Shown: one piece after another, positions 38,301 to 48,952 of the stretch
Numbering within the stretch: position 1 is the first letter of the stretch
Layout of the letters: every line of letters begins with the position of its first letter
DNA from: Strobilurus pachycystidiatus
Lineage: Eukaryota; Basidiomycota; Agaricomycetes; Agaricales; Physalacriaceae
NCBI GenBank assembly: GCA_019915135.1
Contig: JAHLMK010000011.1
Location: 1,302,001-1,366,000 of the forward strand
DNA length: 64,000 bases
Direction: 5' to 3'
Translations under genes and position numbers: made by a program
Notes under the pieces: generated by a model
What the model saw: only the letters and a program-made list of their open reading frames with translations
What the model was told of the DNA's origin: nothing
Database searches by the model: none

Positions 38301-38856
38301 TCCACGCACAAGAGCTCATTGCTGTATGTATCGACCGCTCTGAGGCGTGTGGTGAGTGTCGTCAGGGCCCTATTGTTGCCCCACGGGATCTGGGCAGCGA
38401 GGGCGAACGGGCCCGCCGCAATCGGGCAATAAGCGTCGTCGCTGGTGTCATTGGTGGAGAGGGAGGCGTCGGGAGGGCGGATCTGGTCGCAGAGATACGA
38501 GCTGTTGGACCACGCGCTGAGAGTCAGAAGGGAGGTTGATGTGAACAGCGTAGCTAGGTCGGCAAACGTTAGGTCCGCAGTGCTTATTTTTATAGGGCGC
38601 ACCACATACCAAGATTGGGGCTCTGGTCTGCGCGGCCAATGATTTCCAGCGGCGAGTCGGCAATGAGGACAAGGTCGAGGTACGAGTCGAGTTGCTCGCT
38701 GTGGGCCACCTGTGCGTAAACATTGGAGACGTTGATTTTGCGGGAGACGTTCGCGGAGGAGTCAAAGCAGTCGGTGAAGGAGAGGTTGGCGGGGTTGGCG
38801 GCGGCGGCGAGGGCGGGGAGGGCAGCTAGCAGCAGGGTGCCCAGTGTCGAGCTCAT
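35361..38856 (-). CDS. Flc/TRP-like membrane protein (fungal TRP-like channel family)
   Basis: Six exons (38856-38610, 38553-38044, 37994-37908, 37859-37818, 37764-36671, 36617-35361) give about 1,078 aa. A signal peptide (MSSTLGTLLLAALPALAAAA) leads into a lumenal/extracellular ML-like domain with Cys and N-glycosylation sites (SFTDCF, NSSYLCDQI). Several membrane helices follow (VALAIAYWLVVGVARI, LFGICLVVFLGIVAAAIALS, SMASVVLAGLSFAIISVIL, AIVILVVEVFSALITSVW and others), matching the fungal TRP-like family that includes S. cerevisiae Flc1-3 and S. pombe Pkd2. The last 330 residues are cytoplasmic, basic near the membrane (GGKRKRRRPR) and otherwise Ser/Pro-rich and disordered. Family members act in Ca2+ and cell-wall homeostasis and FAD transport; which applies here is unknown. 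Exon 4 has only 42 nt. Confidence 0.85.
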
Positions 38857-39406
38857 CGTGCGCAACTGCCCGTGAAAGTCAAGTGTAACGTCCAGAGTCC
38901 CAGAAAGGCTCTGACGTCTTACGTCATGACGTAGCCAGACCGCATTTTGATTGTTGTCTTCTGGACCATCAACTCAGAGTGGCTGCCTGTCCTTGGGCCC
39001 GTGTTTCATGCTACGACTATTGCGATGCACCGAACAGCTACAGAAACTACAAAGCCAGCTTGGCCACCTTCATCTGCCTTGCGTACCATGAATTTTGGCG
39101 TGGTAACGCCTGCGAAACTGGGGTACTTCCGCTAGCAGCACTCCGTAACAATGCATACCCGCACGTGTTTGGTGCGTGGCTTCAACAAAAATAACCGCGA
39201 CCATACGCCGTGTTCCGAGTCGGTCGTGTGCAAAACCTTCGAACCCTCATATGAATCATAGAGTGCATTTACAGCATCCTCCAGGGCCCAGAGCTAAGAT
39301 TCGAACCCCCAGTCAAAAGTTATCGCAACAACTCTCTTGGGTTACTTAGATGCATTCAGTCACTACACCGGATACTATGACTGTTCACTTGTATACGCCA
39401 CGTTCC
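38857..39406. other. intergenic, no supported gene
   Basis: 550 bp between the start of the TRP-like gene and the end of tautomerase copy 2. It should hold the TRP-like promoter. No ORF, RNA gene or repeat of note was seen. A tRNA T-arm-like gttcgaatc on the minus strand near 39,300 has no matching stems. Confidence 0.5.
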
Positions 39407-39973
39407 TCAAATCTTCGCTTTGTACGGAATAGGCTTGTTCTCCTTCATCCAAAGATCCTCCGCCTCCTTATCCCCAATGGCATGTGGCGGAATCAAGCCA
39501 TTCTCGCGCCACAGCAAGGGCTAGTACGATGTCCTCGTAAGCACCCTCCAGATACTGAGCAAAATCACTTACATCTTCGTCAGAGATTGCCACCTCCCAA
39601 TCCAATCCCCGATCCTTCGTGAACGGCTTGATTGTCTTCTCGTAAATATCCATGAATTCCACCTTTCTCGCTTTTGGATCCGCTTTACTAAGAAAGACGC
39701 GTCAAGAACACTCATTTCTCGATTTACCGGAGGTACTCACTTCTCGAATTGACGAGCCAAATGATGGACTAGCACGCGGACAAAGTTCTGCGTCCTCTTT
39801 CCCCCGACGAAGTAGTCTTCCTCCTTCACGTCGATGAAGAGAATGACCACGTAGAACGCTGGAATGGGCTCCGGGGAGATGTGCGTGTAAATCCTAGTGA
39901 CAGCCTCTGCAATCTTCGACTTGTCTTCGGCACTGTAGAGGCCGGGAGGAACGTAGAAACGATGAAGAGGCAT
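39407..39973 (-). CDS. tautomerase-superfamily protein, copy 2
   Basis: Exons 39973-39741, 39687-39573 and 39520-39407 give 153 aa. It starts MPLHRFYVPPGLYSAEDK and keeps the blocks AFYVVILFIDVKEEDYFVGG, RVLVHHLARQF, PFTKDRGLDWEVAISDED and LWRENGLIPPHAIGDKEAED. Pro-1 is intact. Intron positions and phases equal those of copies 1, 3 and 4. It lies 685 bp downstream of copy 3 in the same orientation, so these two form a tandem pair. Of the family it is most like copy 1, including a matching upstream element. Enzyme chemistry is as for the family; the substrate is unknown. Confidence 0.85.
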
Positions 39974-40041
39974 GTTGCTGTTGTTGTTGTGGGCGAGGGA
40001 ATCGAGAATTACTGGCTACTTGGACTTTTGACGTTTTTGCT

Positions 40042-40049
40042 CTTATAAA
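40042..40049 (-). promoter_or_regulatory. TATA-like box of tautomerase copy 2
   Basis: On the minus strand tttataag lies about 70 bp before the ATG at 39973, a normal spacing for a fungal TATA box plus short leader. Confidence 0.45.
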
Positions 40050-40100
40050 CAGTCGTACGAGAGGTACATTGCGGGCTAAGGTCGGTCGGTGGCCCGACTC

Positions 40101-40113
40101 GCTGAGCAAGCCT
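40101..40113 (-). promoter_or_regulatory. shared 13-bp element upstream of tautomerase copy 2
   Basis: Minus-strand aggcttgctcagc, identical to 29760-29772 upstream of copy 1. It lies about 130 bp before this gene's ATG and upstream of its TATA-like box. It was not found before copies 3 and 4. Confidence 0.4.
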
Positions 40114-40658
40114 CTCTAATATGCCCGAAGAAGGCACACACTCGCGGCTCTCCCTTCCGACAGCTCACTCAAATGAATTGCACTACATGTCAGTCGGCGG
40201 CGGCCATGCACGGTATCCAGAGAACACTGCATTGTAATCCATACCTCACTGGAGTTCTGCGGACCTCGGCCTCATAACAATTGCGAAGCACCGTGAAGCT
40301 CAAGGGAGGTTCGGTGAAGTGCTGTGGTGGGTATGACATATCCCGTGAGCGTAGCCGAGTGAGTGTCTCAGGTGAATGCTTTCTTACCATACTTATTAGC
40401 TACCCAACCAGCTCGTCATTGCTTCTGACGACGACCTTGAGTCGAAATTCCGGGGGAAGTTGAGCCCGGGCCTGACGAAGGCTCCTGGCTAATCATCGAC
40501 AAAGAAATACTTGTACGAGGTCCTACGCTCCAAATTGACTGGGCATGGCACACACTGCCGAAGAGTGCACATTGCCAGAGTATACATCGGTACAAACTTT
40601 ACGAACTCACAATTAAGACACAAGGATTTGACTCTTACAGATTTCTGATGATACACAA

Positions 40659-41223
40659 CTACTCAAAGCTCAGCTTCATGTCATAGGGAACGGGCCGGTT
40701 CTCTTTCATCCACAGACTTTGATTAGCCACATCTCCAATCGCATGCGGCGGTATAAGCCCATTCTGCCTCCACAGCATGGGCTGTTCGTAAACAGTCAGT
40801 CCGCCACTTCGATAGCAGCACGGCGCGGCGACTCACGTCCTCATCAGAGACCGTGATCTCCCAGTCAATCCCTCGGTCTTTAGTGAAAGGCCTGATCGTC
40901 TCCTCGTATAAGTCCATGAACTCCTTTGCTTCTTCGCTATAGAACTCTTAATGTAGCTTGGATATCGTCCACGTTCATGCCTAAACTCACCGTTCCTTGA
41001 AGTGACGCGCCAGGTGGTGAACAATGACACGCACAAGATTCTGTGTGCTTGTACCCCCAACAAAGAAGTCCTCGCCGTTCACTTCGACGAAGAGGATGAC
41101 GACGTAGAAGGCAGGGACCGATTTTCGAACCACTGTGTACATTTCGGTGATGCGCTTCGCAAGGTCGGCCTTGTCTGCGGCGCTGTAGAGGCCGGAAGGA
41201 ACGTAGAATCGGTGAAGAGGCAT
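40659..41223 (-). CDS. tautomerase-superfamily protein, copy 3
   Basis: Exons 41223-40991, 40936-40837 and 40781-40659 give 151 aa. It starts MPLHRFYVPSGLYSAADK and has AFYVVILFVEVNGEDFFVGG, RVIVHHLARHFKE, PFTKDRGIDWEITVSDED and LWRQNGLIPPHAIGD. Exon 2 is 15 nt shorter than in copies 1 and 2 (100 versus 115 nt), removing five residues just after intron 1. An in-frame ATG 72 bp further upstream exists, but it would bury the catalytic Pro-1 and is rejected. The changes ID to VE and KEED to NGED in the conserved block make it one of the more divergent copies. It is the upstream member of a tandem pair with copy 2. Confidence 0.85.
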
Positions 41224-41576
41224 AGTCGCTAGCCTTGACACTCGGAGGTCAACTGTTAACCACTGGGAGTGTGCTGAATCAGCTCTTCTATCCATACTTG
41301 ATTACTGTTGGTCCAGTGACGACGAGTACATTCAGTGAGTGAGAAAATACTCTACAGGGTCTAGTCAGCAGCCCAGTCGTAAAGATAGCCCACCAGGAAT
41401 ATCAAGGCACAACTCCCTATACCTATCGACAGAGGGAAAAGCAAGACATCCACATTGGGTGAAACCACAAGACTGTAATACATCAAACAATTCATGACAG
41501 CAAATAACAAGGACGGCGTACAGATCATATCACACAACTTGAAAGCAAAATCGACAACAGTACCCAACGAGAGAGT

Positions 41577-43034
41577 TCAATTCGCCAGGCCCCATATCCC
41601 CGCTTTCCGTACACCCTCTACGAGCGCATCCACATTCCCCAGCATCGTGCCCAAGATCTCCTTCTTTTCTTCAGTGGTCCGCGTCCCCAACAGTTTCGAC
41701 TTGGGTGCATCCAACGTAAACGCCGACGCGAGCCTCGTTGGTGTTAACGTCGGGCTCGGCTTGTATTGGATGTGGGACAGACTCTTGCTCGGGCCGTGTC
41801 TCGAAGGGGGCTTCTGTGGACTCTGCGGCACAAAGTCGAGCTCTTTCTTCAGCATCCGTAAGGACCTCGGCTGAAGTTGCTTCGGTCCTAACGGCGGCGA
41901 CGTAGGAGGAGAGAGTGTGAGAGAGAACTTCTTTGGGGAACCTTCGATGCTGGAGGGTGCGGTAGAAACGGAGGAGGTCGAACGGGCAGAGCTCGAGGAG
42001 GTGGAGCGAGAGGACTGTCCGTCGGAGGTGGAATAGGTCGAGGAGCCGTAACGAGACATGGGGCGGCTCGGTGTAGCATTGATGTACGGCTTTTTGTTTT
42101 TCCGCATAGGTGTGGAAGGGATGCTTTGTACGGGGGTTGATGGCGCGGTGTCAACTTCGCGCCAGAGGGGGGTGGGGGATTCATCCAGAAGATAAAAGTA
42201 CAGGAATTCCAGACATTTCATTCTTCGATGATGCTCAGTTGTAGGACAGGTTTACCGAAATGAAAAGACCTACCTGACTTCTCGCGGTGTGCCCGCTCGT
42301 TTGAGGATCTTGACGATCGCCTGTACACCGTTGCATTCTTCAAACACGCGTAAAGCGGATGGAGAGTCAACAAGTATGCACAGGAGTGCGTCAAGAACGA
42401 CTGATGTCAAAGGCGAGGTATCTGATACTTGAGGAACATGTCGGGATTCAAGCAATAGATCGATGATGATCTAGCCAGATATCAATTGCGAAATTTGCGA
42501 AAGTGAAAAAGGTCCGTACTTGAAGGGAATATCTGCGTCCAAGATACTTCTTGGATGAATCATGTAGCATGGTAATGCCTTGCAGAAGAGAGAGTGCCAC
42601 GGTGAGCTGTAAAGCGAGTTCACTATCTGCATGGCTCATTTAGCATTATATGTAGTAACACAGGAGGCCGGCGCGCACCGCTTCCGCCTAGACGCTGAGT
42701 AGCTGTCGAAATCCACGGTAGAAGCCTTGAGGGAACTGTCCAATTCTATGAGCACACCGGTACGTAGGAATAGCCTATGCGCACTGTTGCATTCAAATGT
42801 GTGCTGCAGAGCAACAAGCGAGTCGATCGTCCTCGTGTCGGGTTCCTGCACAGCATCGGCTAAGCGCCGCTCCAGTCGTCGTAAAGCCGCCGTTTTGCTT
42901 GTCGTCGAAGAGCGAGGCGCTAAGACCTGTGGTCATTGCTGAGAACATCAAACCTGGATGTCAAATGTTGTGCACACCTCGTCCAAAGTATCCTGAATCA
43001 TATTGCGCAGCATCATGAGCTCGTCGTTGTCCAT
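41577..43034 (-). CDS. Cdc14-type SIN component (septation protein, not the phosphatase)
   Basis: Five exons (43034-42978, 42926-42679, 42622-42520, 42470-42274, 42222-41577) give about 416 aa. Shared with the fission-yeast Cdc14 SIN protein family are an N-terminal helical part, LVALQHTFECN, the ELALQLTVALSLLQG helix, SVVLDALLCILVDSPSALRVFEE.NG, KILKRAGTPREVRMKCLEFLYFYLLDE and the C-terminal GNVDALVEGVRKAGIWGL. In S. pombe this protein partners the Sid1 kinase at the spindle pole body to trigger septum formation. Between the last two blocks lies a Ser/Thr-rich insert of about 130 residues. All five exons join without frame problems. It is divergent from MGM101 across 182 bp. Confidence 0.88.
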
Positions 43035-43216
43035 AGTAGGTCCGAGAGAAAAGGTCATCCAAATGAGCGGTGTTCGAGAGCGATTCTGGCGTAAAGACAA
43101 GCGTTCTCGCGGTTGTTGTGGTAAATGTTGAAATTGGAATTTGGCTCCGCTGATGACACATCATTTCTGCGCGATGCGCCACGTGATGGCGGTACTCATT
43201 TTCGCCAGAGACGACC
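43035..43216. promoter_or_regulatory. divergent promoter between Cdc14 (SIN) and MGM101
   Basis: 182 bp separate the two start codons on opposite strands. Both 5' leaders and core promoters must fit here. No TATA box is evident. Confidence 0.55.
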
Positions 43217-44127
43217 ATGGCCAGCCTTGCCCGCAGCGTGCTCGCTGCCCAGTCGCATTCTCTGCGGCGACTGCCGAGGAGCGCGCCACTCTGTGCACCG
43301 AGATGGACACCGACAGCGACACCCATCGGCCGACCCCGCGCCTACGCGACTGACCCGTCTGCGAAACCGGACGAAACGCTGCCAGAGGCTGCCCCACCAC
43401 CACCCGACAACCATACGGACTGGTCAAAGAGCTACTTTGGTCTCTCCGTAGAGGCCTTTTCGTCTGAAGTCGCGGAAATACTGCAGGAGCCTCTCAACCC
43501 GCTAGACATCGAGATGAAGCCTGGTGTGTGTTCTGCCGTGTCGCTGACCGACCCTCAGCTTACACAGCCTAGACGGCATGATTTATCTTCCCGAAATCAA
43601 ATACCGGCGTATCATGAACAAGGCTTTCGGTCCTGGCGGCTGGGGTCTTGCTCCGCGAACGGAAACCAATGTCGGGCCCAAGATTGTCAGTCGAGAATAC
43701 GCCCTCGTCTGCCAGGGACGGTGTGTATTCTCCAATATGCACGAGTGTTTACTCAGACATCCTCTAGACTGGTTGCTATTGCTCGTGGCGAGCAGGAATA
43801 CTTTGATCCCAGCGGCGTGCCGACTGCGACCGAGGCGTGCAAGAGTAATGCACTCATGAGATGTTGCAAAGACCTTGGGATCGCCAGCGAGCTCTGGTAG
43901 GATCTCTTCGACTCTCATTGGCAACATCTGATCTGATGTTTACAGGGATCCTCGTTTCATTCGTGAATTCAAGGCCAAGCACTGCATAGAAGTATTCGCC
44001 GAACATCTCCCAACCAAGAAAAAGTACGTCTTACGTTCACCTACATCTGCAATGCTTACTGTGTTGCAGGAAGAAGCTTTGGAGACGCAAGGACCAGCCC
44101 AAGTTTGGCTATCCTTACCAGGAATGA
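43217..44127 (+). CDS. MGM101: Mitochondrial genome maintenance protein Mgm101
   Basis: Five exons (43217-43523, 43573-43720, 43768-43896, 43946-44023, 44070-44127) give 239 aa. The N-terminus is an Arg/Ser/Ala-rich mitochondrial presequence ([19 protein letters not shown]). The core is highly typical of Mgm101: [71 protein letters not shown] and a basic tail [18 protein letters not shown]. Mgm101 is a Rad52-like single-strand annealing protein of the mtDNA nucleoid, needed for mtDNA recombination and repair. All splice junctions agree in phase. Length matches the family. Confidence 0.96.
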
Positions 44128-44783
44128 TCCTCGACGGTTGTACACTATTTATGTCCCATTGTATCATATTTTTCGCGTACAGCGCTCACCTGCTACGCAC
44201 GCTCCACTCATTGTTGACACACACACGCTTTCGCGCAAGTAGAAGCCTGCTTGGACTTGACTCAGTGTTCATCGTATTCCAGTGCAGCTTTTGCCATACA
44301 TTCCCTCTCACCGACGATTGTTTATCTACGTTGCAATCGTTGGTGATATCTTGTGATACTCCGGTCCTTTCCCAACTCACGCGCTTGATTGTCTCAGTGG
44401 TGGTTCCTAACTGGCGAATGCACAATGGAACTCAAGAACGATGAAGAACCGAGACTTGAATTTGGGACGCTGGATACGTGTCCTGACACTTCCAGCTACG
44501 CTCCATCTCTAAAGAGACTCGCCTTTGTGGCGTGCTACTTTCCAAAGGTCACGGAAGTGGGTAGAATCCTCGTCAGAAAAGCCTCGTTCAAGTCAATTGG
44601 TGGATCGCCGTAGTTGTCTCGACAGCAGGAGGTTTGATCCTGCGTGCCAAACATCGCTTTGAATACTCGGAAGTAATCATCTTGTATTGACAAGACGAAG
44701 AGTTCAACATTTCAACTTCAAGGATACTCTCTGTATACAATATGATAATGTTTATAACAACCATATTCGACCTTTGCATTGAT
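44128..44783. other. intergenic between convergent genes
   Basis: About 655 bp between the stops of MGM101 and the FAH-family gene, so it holds two 3' ends. No coding or structural element was recognised. Confidence 0.55.
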
Positions 44784-45904
44784 CTACAACTTCGCTTTTC
44801 CACCGGTCGATTTCTCCTCCACGACGTCGTTGACCAAGGTGCCAACCCCACCACCAACCCAGACCGACATCTTGTCGCCGCCTTTCAGGTAGACTGGGGG
44901 GCTCTTTACGAATCCGACACCTTTTGGTGTTCCTGTCAGTATGATGGAGCCGGGTTGAAGTGTCGTTCCCTGGGAGAGGAACGCGATTGTTTGCCGGACA
45001 TTGAAGATTTGGTCTCTGCGTCGCGCCATGTCTTGAACCCCAAACAAGAAAGTGGGCTTGGGTACTTACGCTGTAGTCCCGTCCTGCACTACGTTGCCAT
45101 TGACTGTACACTTCAAGGGAACTACCTGTGGGTCAGGGATACTCGACGCTGCGACCAGACATGGACCGAAAGGGTTTGTATTGTCGAAGCTCTTAGAAAA
45201 CCCCCATTGTGACACCGCGAGCTGATGTTTCCGGAATGAAACCTACACCCGGTCGTTACTTGGTATCCATCCTAGTAGTCAGATGGAAGAGGCCGACTCA
45301 CATCATTCGCACCAGAGTAGGCGAGGACGTAGTCCAACGCGTCTGCTTCGGAAACGTCGCGGGCTGGTTTGCCGATGACGATTGTAAATTCGACCTCATA
45401 GTCTGGGAGATTGTCCTTTGGTGGCTGGGCAACGCGAGGTAAGATCACAGGCGCGAGAGGGCCAATGAGTGCCGTGGTAGGCTTATAGAATAGTATAGGA
45501 AACCTAGAGAGTTGTTTCATGTTGAGAAGCAAGCAAACGTATTTGTACTTACTTGGGAAGAGCCATCTTGGCTTCTGCTGCGTGGTCGGAGTAGTTCAAA
45601 CCAAGACATCTAACGACCTTGATTTGGTCACCAGATAGAGGTGTGAGGAGCTGCTTGACAGTGAGGACATTCCTTGAGACTTGGGCGGAAGGGTCGAGAG
45701 CAGAGCCAGTGATTTCGTAAACCTTGATGGGTTTGCCTTCGTAGGCCGCCAGGCCGACGTCCTGTGTCGGGTCAACGGGTTCACCGATGTGAACGCGCGA
45801 CGTTTCGGTGGCAACGAACCGAATCAACCGAGTCCATTGCTAAAGCGCGTTCGATAATACGCTGGCATGGTGAGCGGACGACGCACGGTTCGAATTGGGG
45901 CCAT
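44784..45904 (-). CDS. fumarylacetoacetate hydrolase (FAH) family protein, FAHD1-like
   Basis: Five exons (45904-45887, 45839-45553, 45503-45302, 45242-45070, 45015-44784) give 303 aa. An 18-nt first coding exon supplies MAPIRT, joining QWTRLIRFVATE. The FAH C-terminal catalytic domain is complete: KVVRCLGLNYSDHAAEA, FYKPTTALIGP, the metal-ligand segment DYEVEFTIVIGK, SGANDVSF, KSFD...GPCLV, and GTTLQPGSIILTGTPKGVGF with GD near the end. Members cleave C-C bonds in acylpyruvates or 2,4-dioxo acids, or decarboxylate oxaloacetate, using Mg2+. Length and lack of an SH3-like FAH N-domain suggest the FAHD1/acylpyruvase side. No mitochondrial presequence is evident with this start. Confidence 0.9.
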
Positions 45905-46143
45905 TGGTGGATCTAACGGTAGGAAAGCGGGTGAGAGTGGATGGGAAACTCGAAGGGATCGCGGAGTGCCGTCTATGATGGCATCACAATCAGCCGCCAG
46001 GCATTTCGCTGCTTACAATAAGTTATGGTGGCTGGATTTCTGCTCATAAACATGGAATACAATTACATTGGCCAATGCAGCGCTTTGGTAAGTACGTTTG
46101 CCTCACCATCCACTTCGTCCTTCTTACAAACTCCTTCCTCCAT

Positions 46144-48091
46144 TCAAGGACCGGCCACATGTTTAGTGCGCGGTACAATATTGCACTTGAACGCCTTCAA
46201 ATGCCTGCAAGCAAGAGTTATGGATCCACGTATCCGTCCGCAGATAACTGACACTTACGAGACAACATTCGTAGTCCATTCTTCAATCGGCTCTTCCTTC
46301 GCCTGGCCTATGTTGAACGTCGCCAGAATATTGGAAATATTCAGGAAGAGGGACATTTCAGCAAAGTGCTGCCCGGGACAGACGCGCCGCCCGAAACCAA
46401 AAACAAACTTGAGCGGGTTGGGCTGCGGGTTGGCACCAAGGTGACGGGTGGGGTCGAATACGAAAGGATCGGGATAGAGATCTGGGTCATGCGTGATTCC
46501 CCTTCGTTGTTCGATGAGCGTCACTCGGCGGAGAGGGGTGATGGGTACGTAGCTCACCAGATGTTGGCCATGATAGTTGCACCTTTGGGTACACGATATC
46601 CCATGTATTCGTCTTCCTGTAGAACAGAGTGTCGAAGGCCTTGTCAAAGAACATGAGTACTGACATGTACTATGAGTATAATGAGAGACTTGCCTTGCGG
46701 GACTGCAGGCCCCCATCTGCTGACTTCCTTGATGAGTGCCAAAACGTATGGAAGATGCTCTCTGTCATCCAAGGTTGGCAAGCGATCCTTTCCGACAACC
46801 TCTTTGATCTCCTCTTGTGCCGTGCGTTGAATTTCGGGGTGTGTTGTCATCAAGTAGAAGAACGTGGTCATCGCAGAGACAGTCTGTGTTTCGATGTGTC
46901 AGTACAGTATGCGCTCCGAGCGATGACAACGGCAATCGTACAGTGTCCGCCCCGCCGATATACAGGGCTGCGCTGCACCACTTGAGGATATCGTCGAAAT
47001 CCTCTTCGCCAACTTCACTGTGTATCTTCGATGCCTCTTCGTTGTCGCTATCAGACAGTTTCGACACGAATGATTCTGTGTATTGGCCTGATTTCTGGGA
47101 GTAAAATTGTTTAGGACAGTGGTGAGCAGAAAGTCGAGGAAGGCCGAACAATTCTATCTTTCGCTATCATATACGGTTCCGCGGCAATGTCCTGATCCTT
47201 GTGTTCGCGCACAGCTCGCCAAAATTCAACGAAGGGAAACCATTCAGGAAGGAATCTCACTAGAAGCCAAAAGTATTGATAATCAGCTACGAGCTTGGGA
47301 TTATTGGAGGAGGGACCTACACCATGGAATGAAATCGACCATGTAGGGACCTTGGGAGAAAGTCCGTTCAGTGAAGAGGAATGCCTCATGAACTTTACGC
47401 AGCAGGCTGTCATCGCCACTGGTAACCATGTGTCCATAGGAGATGTTCACAATCATTGCCCCAGCGTTTCTGAAAGAAGTTTATTCGAGCCCGTTGACAA
47501 AGCTGTCTGGATGCAGTTTTCACCTTCTTACGTGCGAGATGAAGTCCAGAGGACTCTTCCTCAAGCTGTCTAGTAGTATACCCGTTTCGGCCTCTTGTAG
47601 TCCTCGATAAGAATGCGTCGCACGAGGGTTCAGACCATAGTGGAGGAGGCGACGGTATACTTTGAAGCGAGGATGATCGCTCGGTGTTTGAAAAACAGAG
47701 CGAGTCCGACCACTAAGCTCAAGCATTGGCGAGCGAGGTCTGGACGAGTATAGGGCTGATCGTCCTTCTAAGAGGTCCTGGACGGCTTGGGCTGTGTTGA
47801 GAATGATCATGTGTTGATTGTAAATTCGAGTGTGAACGATTGGCCCTGTGGCAAGCAGGATGAGTTCTTCATTACGGGAGAAAAGATGAAGCAATCACCG
47901 TAAATACTCTTCCATTGGTTGTACGTTCGCCATGGGAGAGTCGTGGGCATGTTGTGCAAGTTTCCACTGATCAGACTCCCTCTCGGCCCTGGCGGAAGGG
48001 GGGGTATGAGAGATGAGCGCAAATGGTAGGAGATGACTGCAGCGAGGACACCAAGCAGTAAGTAGAGCTGTATACTATTCAGGGATTCCAT
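46144..48091 (-). CDS. cytochrome P450 monooxygenase
   Basis: Nine exons (48091-47899, 47845-47524, 47469-47321, 47259-47150, 47094-46942, 46883-46694, 46639-46558, 46501-46259, 46204-46144) join in frame to 500 aa. An N-terminal membrane anchor ([16 protein letters not shown]) and proline hinge (PPLPPGPRG) are followed by [21 protein letters not shown], the I-helix GGADTTVSA, the ExxR motif (EVSRW), [12 protein letters not shown], the variant FDPTRHL and the heme loop [15 protein letters not shown]. It is an ER-bound microsomal P450 that needs a P450 reductase. Sequence style resembles basidiomycete O-methylsterigmatocystin-oxidoreductase-like P450s; the substrate is unknown. Intron 6 (46693-46640) uses a GC donor (G|gcaagt) and restores the GLRHSV segment. 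All key residues are present, so it is probably functional. It is divergent from the CHY gene. Confidence 0.93.
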
Positions 48092-48382
48092 GGCTGAAAA
48101 AGAGTGTCCACTTGGAGGGAGGGAGTGCGAGCGAAGACGTAGGCTTCTCTCCCACGTAACCATATAGAAGTCCGGGTGCGTATGCGGCTCATCAGGTTCT
48201 GTGCATGAGGCCTTAGGCCTTAGTATTGACTCTTTGGTCAGCCTTTTGGTAAGTGGCACCCTATTCTGGCGCGCTGTAACTCCGTGAGTGTGCGCATTTG
48301 ACAAGCACCGGCACTCGGCCCGGACGCTCTTGCATTCTTCCCACCACATCGATCCACCTATCGAACGACCATCCAACGAGAT
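48092..48382. promoter_or_regulatory. divergent promoter between P450 and CHY zinc-finger gene
   Basis: 291 bp between start codons on opposite strands. No TATA box or repeated operator stands out. Confidence 0.45.
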
Positions 48383-48952
48383 ATGTGGTTAGTCTCAGTC
48401 TCCACCCCGCCTCCGCGCTTCACCGCCCCCAGTGAACGCGCGCCCGCCTCCCCTCCTGCTATCTGTGATGACCAACTCGCCTTTCTTTGGCAGTAAACAC
48501 GTCCTAAACGCCCAAGTGGCCATCCGCGCGCCTTGTTGCAAAAAATGGTTCGACTGCCCCGAATGCCACGCCGAAACGGAGAGCCATAAGCTGACGAAAA
48601 CGACGGAGATGGCCTTTATGTGCAAAAAGTGCAAGAAGGCTTTCAGGAAGGATATGACGGCGTACGAGGAAAGCGACGAGTACTGTCCGCACTGTGATAA
48701 CCACTACGTGCGTCCTTCTTGATCCAGTAAACTCCATACTTACCTGCTCTCAAGGTCATTGAGGCCAAGACGCCACAGGCTATCGTCGGGGTTGAAGGTG
48801 AAGATGCCAGAATGGACGCCAGGTACGCCCGTTGTCCATGTCCAATGATCACATTTTGAACAGTGATTAGGATGCTCAAGGATGAACGAGTCAAGGAAAC
48901 CAAGAATCGCTCAATCTTTGCGCTGGATGGTATTGAGGAAAGACTCGGCTGA
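48383..48952 (+). CDS. CHY-type zinc-finger protein
   Basis: Four exons (48383-48387, 48494-48707, 48755-48822, 48871-48952) give 122 aa. The first coding exon is only five bases (ATGTG), joined to T to read MCKHVLNAQVAIRAPCCKKW. The CHY zinc finger follows: C..H..NAQVAIRAPCC.KWFDCPECH, then H.L, MAFMCKKCKKAFR, and ESDEYCPHCDNHY, supplying the Cys/His ligands for three Zn ions. The short C-terminus ends SIFALDGIEERLG. Related proteins include yeast Hot13, a zinc chaperone of the mitochondrial intermembrane space, and plant/animal ubiquitin ligases; this short stand-alone form lacks a RING domain. Whether it acts in mitochondria is inference. Confidence 0.85.

Noticed and set aside
39280..39330. 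Minus-strand gttcgaatc resembling a tRNA T-arm.
   Set aside because: No complementary T-stem, acceptor stem or anticodon arm can be built around it.
41223..41295. Upstream in-frame ATG for tautomerase copy 3.
   Set aside because: It would add 24 residues before MPLH and hide the catalytic Pro-1 that all four copies share.
41577..43034. Considered the Cdc14 phosphatase because of the shared name.
   Set aside because: There is no HCxxGxxR phosphatase loop; the motifs match the unrelated SIN-pathway Cdc14 family.
47470..47523. Apparent frame break in the P450 after ..DFISH.
   Set aside because: Using the donor at agaag|gtgaaa (intron 47523-47470) instead of the nearer gtaaga restores [11 protein letters not shown] and the full frame.
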